From a virus, in IMG/VR virus record IMGVR_UViG_3300046369_000917, positions 1 to 21,569 of that record: a DNA stretch of 21,569 nt; one strand, written 5' to 3'. Below the pieces are notes generated by a model. It did no database searches and had not been told where the DNA came from. It saw only the letters and a program-made list of their open reading frames with translations. The translations under genes and the position numbers were made by a program. Positions 15,318-21,569 of the stretch are shown here, in pieces; positions within the stretch are counted from its first letter, which is position 1, and each line of letters starts with the position of its first letter.

Positions 15318-16940
15318 ATGTCAGAAATAATCATATTTAATGATTGTAACGGACCATTAGGATTTGGAAGATACGCAGGACCATATAGATTAGCAACAGA
15401 CTTGAGAGACAACGGGTTTACTGTTCAAGTTGTTGAATTTTATGGTGACATGGAAGTTGAAGAAGTCGAACAGGTAATAGAATCATGTGTTACAGACGAA
15501 ACTCTTTGGGTAGGGTTTGCAACAACGTTGTACGGTAAGCATCTTTCTTTCAAAGAACAACTAAAAGTATGGCTTACTCCTCCTATGGGCGCACTTTCGC
15601 AACTAGGTGAAATTTGGCATACGCTCTGGCCTCATACAGAAGAACAGACGCAAGGGTTTTTTAAAAAAATTAAAGAAACAAATCCCAAAACTAAAATTGT
15701 TGTTGGCGGCTATAAAGCATTATTAGAAAGTACTGAGAATGTAGACTATTGGATATTAGGACAAGGTGATGCATCTTCCATTGCATTATCAAAGCACTTA
15801 AAATTTGGCGACAAACTTAAAGTTATCGAAATGGAAAACAGCAACGTAATTACAGATAAGATGTACGACTTTGCAGGATTTAATGATAGTAAAATTGTAT
15901 GGCACAAATCAGATCATATTTTTCCAAATGAAGAATTACCAATTGAAACTGCTAGGGGATGTATTTTTAAATGTGCGTTCTGTGCTTTTAATCTAAATGG
16001 AAAGAAGTTTGGAGATTATACTAAAAACGGTGATACATTAAGAGACGAACTTATGTATAACTATGAACATTTCGGCACGACCGGTTATATGGTTAGTGAC
16101 GATACAATGAACGACAGTTTAACAAAAATAAAATATTTGCACGAAGTAATTACCAGTTTACCTTTCAAAATTAATATTAGCGGATTCTTACGTTTAGATG
16201 TTATTGCTGCCCAGCGTGAAATGATTCCTCTTTTGCACGAAATGGGACTAGTCACTGCCAACTTTGGTATTGAAACATTTAATCAGGAAGCTGGAAAAGC
16301 TATAGGCAAGGGTGCAGATCCTCAAATGTTAAAAGAGTTTCTCTATGAATTAAAAGACGCATGGAAGGACGATGTTTACACAGGGGCCAATTTTATTATT
16401 GGATTACCAAAAGAAAGTAAAGAAAGTGTTTTAGATACAATGGAGTGGCTACATAGGCCCGATGTACCGTTACATGTTATTGCATATAATAGATTATATA
16501 TTAAACAATTTAATAGAGGGATAAACCCATTACACATAAGCGATTATGATATGTTTAAATATGGATTTAAAAAATCAGTAGACGGGTGGCAATATAATGC
16601 TACTAGTAAAATTGAAGACGACTCTCAAAAATACGACATCCAGCATAACGAAAACGACATGAATTGGTTTGAATGGACATCTCCATATATGACAGCACAA
16701 GAAGCAGACCAACTTGTAGAACAATTCTATTATGATCCACGAAATGCACACAAAAAATTTACACTTGCTGGATTTGTACAGTATAATAGAATTAAAAATT
16801 TAGGGTATAACAAAGAAGAAACATATAGAGCACAAACAAATGACCCTAAATTTATAGTAGATGCTATAAACCAACGCAGAGATATGAAAGAACAATATCT
16901 ACAAAAACTTCTGATAAATAAGTGTAGGAGACAAACATGA
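15318..16940 (+). CDS. B12-binding-type radical SAM protein
   Basis: A 540-residue protein with the layout of class B (cobalamin-binding) radical SAM enzymes. Residues 1 to about 165 look like a B12-binding Rossmann fold: GPYRLATDLRDNGFTVQVVE, then IVVGGYKALLES and DYWILGQGDAS. The usual DxHxxG cobalamin His motif is not visible, so any cobalamin would be bound without a His ligand. The radical SAM core carries CIFKCAFC (C215, C219, C222), followed by a TIM-barrel pattern with FLRLDV, ANFGIETFNQEAGKAIGKG and GANFIIGLPKES. Relatives methylate carbon centres or rearrange rings; the substrate is unknown. AAGGA about 6 bases before the ATG supports the start. Its stop overlaps the start of the fibre-like gene as ATGA, so the two are probably coupled. 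Confidence 0.88.
   Translation: MSEIIIFNDCNGPLGFGRYAGPYRLATDLRDNGFTVQVVEFYGDMEVEEVEQVIESCVTDETLWVGFATTLYGKHLSFKEQLKVWLTPPMGALSQLGEIWHTLWPHTEEQTQGFFKKIKETNPKTKIVVGGYKALLESTENVDYWILGQGDASSIALSKHLKFGDKLKVIEMENSNVITDKMYDFAGFNDSKIVWHKSDHIFPNEELPIETARGCIFKCAFCAFNLNGKKFGDYTKNGDTLRDELMYNYEHFGTTGYMVSDDTMNDSLTKIKYLHEVITSLPFKINISGFLRLDVIAAQREMIPLLHEMGLVTANFGIETFNQEAGKAIGKGADPQMLKEFLYELKDAWKDDVYTGANFIIGLPKESKESVLDTMEWLHRPDVPLHVIAYNRLYIKQFNRGINPLHISDYDMFKYGFKKSVDGWQYNATSKIEDDSQKYDIQHNENDMNWFEWTSPYMTAQEADQLVEQFYYDPRNAHKKFTLAGFVQYNRIKNLGYNKEETYRAQTNDPKFIVDAINQRRDMKEQYLQKLLINKCRRQT
16926..16930 (+). promoter_or_regulatory. Ribosome binding site of the glycine-tetrad protein gene
   Basis: AGGAG six bases before the ATG at 16937, inside the end of the radical SAM gene. 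It is one of the strongest ribosome binding sites in the window, which fits a protein needed in quantity such as a virion component. Confidence 0.7.
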
Positions 16941-18214
16941 GTATAATACCTGGTGACACAGTAAGATTAACAATTACAGGCAGCGATAGCTCTGTTCTAG
17001 TAGATAGCTGGAGTAGTTCAATTAGAGGTCCTGTAGTAGGCAGTGACAATTCAACATTAGTCGATACTGCAAACAACGTACTATTAGGAAAACTCGACGG
17101 AGTATTGGCTGGGAATGTTACAGCTAGTAACGGCGCTGTTGTTTTAAATCCAGGTAGCACAGGTGCTGATGCTGTGTTTATAGGAGATGTCACAGGCGAC
17201 TTAGTTGGGGAAGTGTTTGGAGATGTCACAGGCAATTTACAAGGTGACGTAATTGACGATCAAGAAAATGTTATATTGGATGCCACTAATCGTACACTAA
17301 CAATAGATACTGTTACTGTACAAAACATTGTTTTACAAAACGATCTCACTGTTACTGACTTAACTTCAGCTACAGCAACTATCGGGCAATTATATGGCAC
17401 TCTGTTAGGCGATGTCTCTGGTCAACATTATGGAGAAGTGTTTGGCGATGTAACAGGTGACTTGACTGGTAATGTTACAGGTAATTTAATTGGCAATGTC
17501 GAAGGTGATGTTTTTGGAAACACAACCGGTGAGCATTTTGGCAATGTTGTCGGTGATGTTTTAGGTGACACAACTGGTACACACACCGGTAATGTCGAGG
17601 GCAATGTTGTTGGCGATTTAGAAGGTATGGTTAGAAATGAGTCCCATATAGGATTATCTATTTCAGACAATGGTATAATATCTATCGGCGGCAGTCCAAA
17701 CATTACCACAATATCAACTGGTCCAGAACTTGCTGATACTACATTAGTTAATAACTTTAGAGAAAAGAACGATTTTATAGTTGTTCCTCATTCAACAAAT
17801 TTAGCAGGACAACGTGCGCATTTTCATAGAGTAAGCAACGGAGAAAAAGCAAGTATAGCACCTGGCGAAATATTAGACTTTAAAGCAATATTAGCTCATA
17901 ACGGAACCGATTATGCACAAGCAGGAGCATGGGGTTATATTGCAGATCCAGAATCAACAATATCAAATACAGGCAGTATTAGAACACTATTTGGTGTAAG
18001 TGTAGCCGACGGAACAAATCCACCAGATATAATAGGACCAAAAAGATTAAGTGTAAACCACCAAGGTACAGTTGGCGGATATGCATTTCAAGCACACCCT
18101 ATCAACAGTACACAACGTAATGATTTAGACGCCCAAGCAGGTATGATTATTTTCAACAATAGTACAAATAAATTCCAAGGATATAATGGCAGTATGTGGG
18201 TTGACATAAGCTAA
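16937..18214 (+). CDS. Glycine-tetrad repeat virion/tail-fibre-type protein
   Basis: A 425-residue protein, probably an extracellular virion part such as a fibre or tail-associated protein. Residues 1-50 contain a repeated GSDxSxLVD unit. A short Gxxx block spans about 83-106 and a long one runs from G154 to G230, with Gly at every fourth residue for 20 consecutive positions (GDVT, GNLI, GNVE and similar). This regular spacing suggests a repetitive beta structure. The C-terminal 170 residues are a separate domain ending in GMIIFNNSTNKFQGYNGSMWVDIS, a tail typical of phage virion and fibre proteins, where it may be the trimer tip. No signal peptide or membrane segment is seen. Its start overlaps the stop of the B12-type radical SAM gene by 4 bases. 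Confidence 0.8.
   Translation: MSIIPGDTVRLTITGSDSSVLVDSWSSSIRGPVVGSDNSTLVDTANNVLLGKLDGVLAGNVTASNGAVVLNPGSTGADAVFIGDVTGDLVGEVFGDVTGNLQGDVIDDQENVILDATNRTLTIDTVTVQNIVLQNDLTVTDLTSATATIGQLYGTLLGDVSGQHYGEVFGDVTGDLTGNVTGNLIGNVEGDVFGNTTGEHFGNVVGDVLGDTTGTHTGNVEGNVVGDLEGMVRNESHIGLSISDNGIISIGGSPNITTISTGPELADTTLVNNFREKNDFIVVPHSTNLAGQRAHFHRVSNGEKASIAPGEILDFKAILAHNGTDYAQAGAWGYIADPESTISNTGSIRTLFGVSVADGTNPPDIIGPKRLSVNHQGTVGGYAFQAHPINSTQRNDLDAQAGMIIFNNSTNKFQGYNGSMWVDIS
17185..17629 (+). repeat. DNA encoding degenerate Gxxx tetrapeptide repeats
   Basis: Degenerate 12-base units encode glycine every fourth residue within the fibre-type gene. A closely repeated pair at 17207-17233 and 17431-17457 both encode GEVFGDVTG with synonymous differences, which points to an old internal duplication kept by selection on the protein. 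Between the two Gxxx blocks lies a non-repetitive stretch of about 48 residues. Such arrays can lengthen or shorten by recombination. Confidence 0.7.
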
Positions 18215-18229
18215 TCTTTATGCTATTAT
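18201..18229 (+). promoter_or_regulatory. Sigma70-type promoter at the end of the fibre-type gene
   Basis: TTGACA (18201-18206), 17 bases, TATTAT (18224-18229), 6 bases, then the ATG at 18236. The -35 is exact and the -10 matches at 5 of 6 positions. There is no Shine-Dalgarno sequence before this ATG. The spacing is identical to the element upstream of the minus-strand gene starting at 15178. The -35 lies in the last codons of the fibre-type gene. Confidence 0.5.
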
Positions 18230-18237
18230 AATAGCAT
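18220..18237 (+). repeat. Perfect 18-base palindrome over a start codon
   Basis: ATGCTATTATAATAGCAT is a perfect inverted repeat with no spacer. It contains the -10 hexamer of the proposed promoter and ends on the first two bases of the ATG at 18236. It could be an operator for a dimeric regulator. As RNA it could form only a weak AT-rich hairpin, and it is not followed by a U-tract, so a terminator is unlikely. Confidence 0.6.
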
Positions 18238-18895
18238 GAGTAAATTATATTTTGGAGTGTGTCCATACGGAACAGTATGCGATGTTTTTATTAATACATT
18301 AGCAGGTTGGAGTGACGAATGGGTACAACCATGCACACCCGATATAACCAATACAGGACATCTAATACACAACAATCATGAACAATATGTTTTAGATTTA
18401 ACCAACAATAATCCAATGCAATTTAGAAATATCGATTGGACAGATCGCCTGTCTGATATTGAAGCAGTTCTTAGTAATGCTGGAGATAAAAAAGTATGGA
18501 TTGGTAATTTTTCAAGCAAACAAGCAAGACTAATTAAAAAACATTTTGGTAGTGATGCGACTACTGTAGGAATTACATATACTCCTAACACACGTGATCT
18601 AGTATTAGAAAATGTAATTACATATTATTCTGGCTTATCTACCGAAACAGATAAAGAAAAATACAATGTAGGAATGAATGTAAGATATCAGATGAATAAA
18701 GACAAATGGGAAAAAATGGTTCCATACTCTTTTCAACTAGATACTGATTTTTCAATCGATCTTGCAGATTTTTTAAAGCCAGATAATTATATTGATGCGG
18801 TTGAACAGATTGACGGACTGCGAAATGAAAAACAATTAGAATATTATTTTACATGGTTGTTTAGAACCAAGGAGAGATTAAATGAAAATAAGTAA
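18236..18895 (+). CDS. Uncharacterised 219-residue protein
   Basis: No family is recognised. It opens with a strand and YFGVCPYGTVCDVFIN, which superficially resembles a nucleotide-binding start but has no Walker motif. A strand KKVWIGNFSS is followed by a helix and TTVGITYTP, suggesting an alpha/beta core, and then a charged helical C-terminal half. No signal peptide or membrane segment is seen. The ATG lacks a ribosome binding site and lies at the predicted +1 of a TTGACA promoter within an 18-base palindrome, so a leaderless transcript is possible. Its last 14 bases overlap the start of the TauD-like oxygenase gene. A transferase-type function would fit the fold impression, but this is only a guess. 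Confidence 0.8.
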   Translation: MSKLYFGVCPYGTVCDVFINTLAGWSDEWVQPCTPDITNTGHLIHNNHEQYVLDLTNNNPMQFRNIDWTDRLSDIEAVLSNAGDKKVWIGNFSSKQARLIKKHFGSDATTVGITYTPNTRDLVLENVITYYSGLSTETDKEKYNVGMNVRYQMNKDKWEKMVPYSFQLDTDFSIDLADFLKPDNYIDAVEQIDGLRNEKQLEYYFTWLFRTKERLNENK

Positions 18896-19970
18896 AATAC
18901 CCGGATGTGGAAGTTTTGGCGTTTTTATCGATGATGTCGACTTTAATAATATGACTGACGAACAATGGACAGATATCGGTAAGATACATCTTAAAGAAAT
19001 GGTTACAATAATACGTGGAGCAAAATTAGATAAAGACACGTATTATAAATGGATGAGAAAATGGGGTAAAGACCGCATGACATTTTGGGGATTGCTTTTC
19101 CAAAAGTATCCTTGGTGGAATGGTAAACTAGACAGCATTATGACACACCCAGATGTTAGCGAAGACGATAAAAATAGCATTTGGGGATTTTTCCGTGTAA
19201 GAGAAGGTGTTGGTCAAGAACAGGGCAATATTATCCGTGTTAGTGGCAAGAAAGACGAATACGGAAATCCATTAGGAATGTTCGCAGAAGGCGAGCTACT
19301 ATGGCATAGTAATGAAAGTGGTAATATAGCATTTGCCCCCGGTGTAGCACTGCTCGGAATGGAAGGCACAACTAAAAGTGCTACTGGATTCTTAACAACT
19401 GTTGATTACTATCAAGATGTAAGCGAAAGTTTCCGTAGTGAACTTGACGAAATGGTCTTACTACATAACTTTACACCAGGCAAAATTAACCCAGGTTTAA
19501 ACAGTAATCAAGATAATTTAATGTATAAAAATATGGCACCAGATCCTGATGCAGAGATTCCTATGGTAATACGCAGCCCGGGCGGACATAAAGGTTTGCA
19601 TTATAGTTTCAATACAGTTACAGGCATCAAAGGCATGTCTGACGCAGAAGCTCTCAAAGTACTAGAAAAAATTAAATCAGAATTAGAAGTAGACAAATAC
19701 ATTTACGATCATTGGTATAAACAAGACGGCGATTTGTGTTTGTTTGATAACAGCATTACACAACATAGACGTTTAGGTAGCACTGATAATAGACTATGCT
19801 TAAGGTATCAATACGATTATACACATTTGCAGGACGAACCGTGGATGCCCTATTTGCAACAACCTTATATTAATAGCTACATTGATCGTATTAGCTTTGT
19901 AGTAAATGCAATGCAAAACAAAGAATTTAAATTACCAAACAAGGAAACTTATGAAGCACTGGCATCTTGA
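18882..19970 (+). CDS. TauD/TfdA-type 2OG-Fe(II) oxygenase-like protein
   Basis: A 362-residue protein with the layout of TauD/clavaminate synthase-type oxygenases. FAEGELLWHSNES carries the first iron ligand H142. GDLCLFDNSITQHRRLG carries the distal His H295, and R308 (LCLRYQYDY) fits the 2-oxoglutarate-binding Arg. The expected HxD is H142-S-N144 followed by E145, so the usual Asp ligand is replaced by Asn. The protein may use E145, bind iron with two His, or be altered in activity. Typical members hydroxylate small molecules; the substrate is unknown. The start is supported by AAGGAGAG 5 bases before the ATG, and it overlaps the preceding gene by 14 bases. The downstream gene starts inside its last 20 bases. 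Confidence 0.85.
   Translation: MKISKIPGCGSFGVFIDDVDFNNMTDEQWTDIGKIHLKEMVTIIRGAKLDKDTYYKWMRKWGKDRMTFWGLLFQKYPWWNGKLDSIMTHPDVSEDDKNSIWGFFRVREGVGQEQGNIIRVSGKKDEYGNPLGMFAEGELLWHSNESGNIAFAPGVALLGMEGTTKSATGFLTTVDYYQDVSESFRSELDEMVLLHNFTPGKINPGLNSNQDNLMYKNMAPDPDAEIPMVIRSPGGHKGLHYSFNTVTGIKGMSDAEALKVLEKIKSELEVDKYIYDHWYKQDGDLCLFDNSITQHRRLGSTDNRLCLRYQYDYTHLQDEPWMPYLQQPYINSYIDRISFVVNAMQNKEFKLPNKETYEALAS
19941..19945 (+). promoter_or_regulatory. Ribosome binding site deciding the start at 19951
   Basis: AAGGA five bases before the ATG at 19951. The same frame also has an ATG at 19906, but nothing comparable precedes it and it lies deeper in the oxygenase gene. The later start is therefore preferred. Confidence 0.6.
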
Positions 19971-20562
19971 AACATATAACGGAACACAAGATTTAACAGA
20001 ATTTTTTATTGAAGCAGAAAAAAAGCGTTACTACAATAATAGTAACGCCGATATGCTTTTATCATCTCTTGACAACGAAAAAGATTCAACTCTATTTTTG
20101 TTATATAATTACGAAAACATTGTCGGTTGTGTTGTAAGTCATAAACTAACAGGCTTAGAAATACTAGGAAAAAATGCTTATCGTATCGGTGCTAGAATTT
20201 GCATGTTAGGAAACCTTGTACAAGGTGAACGTAATCATGGCTCGTTGCGCAATTTAAGAGGTGCTCCTAGACCACACGATCATCCAAGTGCGCAGTTTTT
20301 AATACCTGCTTGTATTGAGCACTGTGGCAGAGACACACCGTTATATATAAGTACACACCCTAGTCCTATTGCAAAACAAAGGGCAGTTCATACACGCTGG
20401 GCTCCAGAATGGCGTAAACAGGGCTTTTTAGAAGATCCTATTGAATTAGAGTACAGAGGTACAATACAAAGTTTTTGGAAATTTAAAGTAGATAATTACT
20501 ACAAAGAAATGCAAGACGAACGCTGGCCTGAGGCTGAAGAAATACTACCGGTTCTTACTTAA
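19951..20562 (+). CDS. Possible GNAT-like acetyltransferase
   Basis: A 203-residue protein from the ATG at 19951, chosen over 19906 by its ribosome binding site. The order of elements recalls a GNAT fold: an N-terminal helix (TQDLTEFFIEAEKKRYY), a strand STLFLLYNYENIVGCVVSHKL, a strand RIGARICMLGNL, and a C-terminal PLYISTHPSPIAKQRAVHTRW with a helix. The usual acetyl-CoA loop (Q/R-x-x-G-x-G/A) is not visible, so the assignment is weak. A His- and Arg-rich loop GAPRPHDHPSAQ is conserved-looking. It overlaps the TauD-like gene by 20 bases, and its 3' end overlaps the convergent hydroxylase-like gene by 18 bases. If it is an acetyltransferase, acetylation of a sugar or amino group would fit the island. 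Confidence 0.45.
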   Translation: MKHWHLETYNGTQDLTEFFIEAEKKRYYNNSNADMLLSSLDNEKDSTLFLLYNYENIVGCVVSHKLTGLEILGKNAYRIGARICMLGNLVQGERNHGSLRNLRGAPRPHDHPSAQFLIPACIEHCGRDTPLYISTHPSPIAKQRAVHTRWAPEWRKQGFLEDPIELEYRGTIQSFWKFKVDNYYKEMQDERWPEAEEILPVLT

Positions 20563-21243
20563 CATTTCATCTGCTTGCTTCTTGCGTTTTTCATACTGAT
20601 TTTGTTCAAACAAGTCTTCCCAATTATTGGGTAATTCAAAATCTGAAGCAAGATAATAATCCTCAAACTTTTGATAACTTTGATCTAATAAATTTACATA
20701 ATCTTGATCAGTGTAACTGCCGTCCCATGGTGCGCCTAATGCTAGAGTAAATTTTGTATCTCCTGATGTGTTGTGCATCTCGTGAGGCCATTTACCGCTC
20801 ATTACAAATGGCTTATCTATTGCAGTTGGCGTTACACTGGTATCTTTTCCTATAAAGTCCAAGTCATCTACATTACCTTGCATAACATATCTAAACTTGT
20901 GCTGCGATGTGTTAAACATTTCAGGACTACAATCAATATGTAATGGATTCTTATAATCATTAGGTGTAGTAATAATCATTATTCTACTACGTTGTTTTGT
21001 AATTTTGAATAGTACGTCTTCGCACCATTGTTTTAGTTTAGGCATTTCAAATGCCCAAGGCATCCATTGAAATTTATCTTTATCCGTTGGATTATACATA
21101 ACTGGCACATGCCAACAATTTCTATATTCGTCTTGATATATTTTGCTAAAATCTAAACTGTTTAAATAATCCATATGATCTAATGGAGGATTTTCAATAT
21201 CTAGAGGCAAGTATAGTAAGTCGTCAAATAATTGTTTATCCAT
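20545..21243 (-). CDS. Aspartyl/asparaginyl beta-hydroxylase-like 2OG oxygenase
   Basis: A 232-residue protein from the ATG at 21243, which overlaps the preceding stop by 8 bases. A longer frame from 21273 is possible but less likely. NPLHIDCSPEMFNTSQHKFRYVMQGN supplies the HxD pair (H102, D104) and the family's following strand. PHEMHNTSGDTKFTLALGAPW supplies the distal His (H157) and a basic residue (K164) that may bind 2-oxoglutarate. The arrangement matches the aspartyl/asparaginyl beta-hydroxylase fold, as in the partial gene at the left edge. The substrate could be a protein side chain, peptide or small molecule. It is the partner gene of a twitch radical SAM gene upstream and converges on the acetyltransferase-like gene with an 18-base overlap. 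Confidence 0.7.
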   Translation of the reverse strand: MDKQLFDDLLYLPLDIENPPLDHMDYLNSLDFSKIYQDEYRNCWHVPVMYNPTDKDKFQWMPWAFEMPKLKQWCEDVLFKITKQRSRIMIITTPNDYKNPLHIDCSPEMFNTSQHKFRYVMQGNVDDLDFIGKDTSVTPTAIDKPFVMSGKWPHEMHNTSGDTKFTLALGAPWDGSYTDQDYVNLLDQSYQKFEDYYLASDFELPNNWEDLFEQNQYEKRKKQADEMLSKNR

Positions 21244-21569
21244 TTGTATCTTTACACAAATCAAAAAAGTCACTCATTTCAGGAAATGCTTCTTTGAAGT
21301 TTGTATTCCTTCTTTTATCATGTTCGTTAAAGAAACGCCAGAAGTCAATTCGTCCTTGCATAACCTTGGCTGGATCATAGTTAGTACTATCCATATAATC
21401 TACTACCCGTCTAAAGCGTTCATATTCCATTGTAGTAAATGCATCTTTACGTTCGTCATCTAAGTTGTCTTTGATAAACTGTAAATGACTGTGCATATAC
21501 TCCATGTATTCTTGTGGTAAAATATTTATATCGTACTGCAACGGCTCTTTCAAATAAGGTGTATCAAAC
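21236..21569 (-). CDS. Twitch-domain radical SAM protein, C-terminal part
   Basis: The frame is open at the right edge, so the N-terminal twitch and radical SAM core lie outside the window. About 110 C-terminal residues remain. They match the end of the four complete twitch radical SAM proteins here: TPYLKEPLQYDINILPQEY corresponds to the LNIxVLPxE signature, RVVDYMDSTNYDP to the YMxSE/TS segment, and EHDKRRNTNFKEAFPEM to the LDKxRxxxxxDAxP tail. The assignment rests only on this similarity. It overlaps the following hydroxylase-like gene by 8 bases. Confidence 0.75.
   Translation of the reverse strand, partial: FDTPYLKEPLQYDINILPQEYMEYMHSHLQFIKDNLDDERKDAFTTMEYERFRRVVDYMDSTNYDPAKVMQGRIDFWRFFNEHDKRRNTNFKEAFPEMSDFFDLCKDTNG

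Noticed and set aside
17428-17709. Long minus-strand frame opposite the glycine-tetrad array, rich in Pro, Ser and Thr
   Set aside because: Its regular repeats (TLPxxxPxxxP) are the reverse complement of the Gxxx repeats; a similar shadow lies at 16864-17235. It is explained by the sense gene.
21523-21530. Exact T4-type late box TATAAATA on the minus strand
   Set aside because: It falls inside the coding sequence of the partial radical SAM gene, encoding part of its DINILP segment, with no gene start at a suitable distance downstream.
1-21569. tRNA genes, CRISPR arrays, insertion sequences and intrinsic terminators
   Set aside because: No cloverleaf-like segment, regularly spaced repeats, transposase or GC-rich hairpin followed by a T-run was seen on either strand. 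Almost all of the sequence is coding.

Overview
The window reads as part of the genome of a large, AT-rich marine phage, probably a T4-like myovirus of the kind that infects cyanobacteria or SAR11. This is inferred from four things: tightly packed genes with 1-20 base overlaps, a glycine-tetrad virion/fibre-type protein (16937-18214), a glycosyltransferase-like protein resembling those I remember from cyanophages, and radical SAM enzymes with an N-terminal twitch domain, a type common in phages. No terminase, portal, polymerase or tRNA gene is visible, so the phage assignment is an inference. An accessory island of a marine bacterium or prophage is not fully excluded.

Layout. (1) 1-1547, plus strand: the C-terminal end of an aspartyl/asparaginyl beta-hydroxylase-like oxygenase, then an unrecognised 432-residue protein. 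(2) 15178 down to 1511, minus strand: one run of 14 genes that mostly overlap by 1-20 bases (largest gap 27 bases). In order of transcription it encodes a glycosyltransferase-like protein, a methyltransferase-like protein, two small unknown proteins, two radical SAM/SPASM enzymes, an unknown protein related to the 432-residue one, two twitch radical SAM enzymes, an SDR-like protein, a 2OG-Fe(II) oxygenase, a third SPASM enzyme and two more twitch radical SAM enzymes. (3) 15179-15317: a divergent promoter region. (4) 15318-20562, plus strand: a B12-binding-type radical SAM enzyme whose stop codon overlaps the start of the glycine-tetrad protein, then an unknown protein, a TauD-like oxygenase and an acetyltransferase-like protein. 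(5) 21569-20545, minus strand: the C-terminal end of a fifth twitch radical SAM enzyme, then an aspartyl/asparaginyl hydroxylase-like oxygenase.

The striking feature is density. Nine radical SAM proteins (five twitch, three SPASM, one B12-type) and four 2OG-oxygenase-type proteins lie in 21.6 kb, with a glycosyltransferase-like, a methyltransferase-like and an SDR-like protein. This looks like a phage-encoded biosynthetic or modification island. The most economical hypothesis is that it builds or modifies a sugar or peptide group on the virion (perhaps the adjacent fibre) or on the host surface. No substrate can be read from the sequence. Incomplete relatives of the same families at both edges show that the island extends past the window.

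Regulation. Two genes (start codons at 15178 on the minus strand and 18236 on the plus strand) are preceded by the same arrangement: TTGACA, 17 bases, an AT-rich -10-like hexamer, 6 bases, then ATG, with no ribosome binding site. This predicts leaderless mRNAs. No gene-free stretch exceeds 300 bases.
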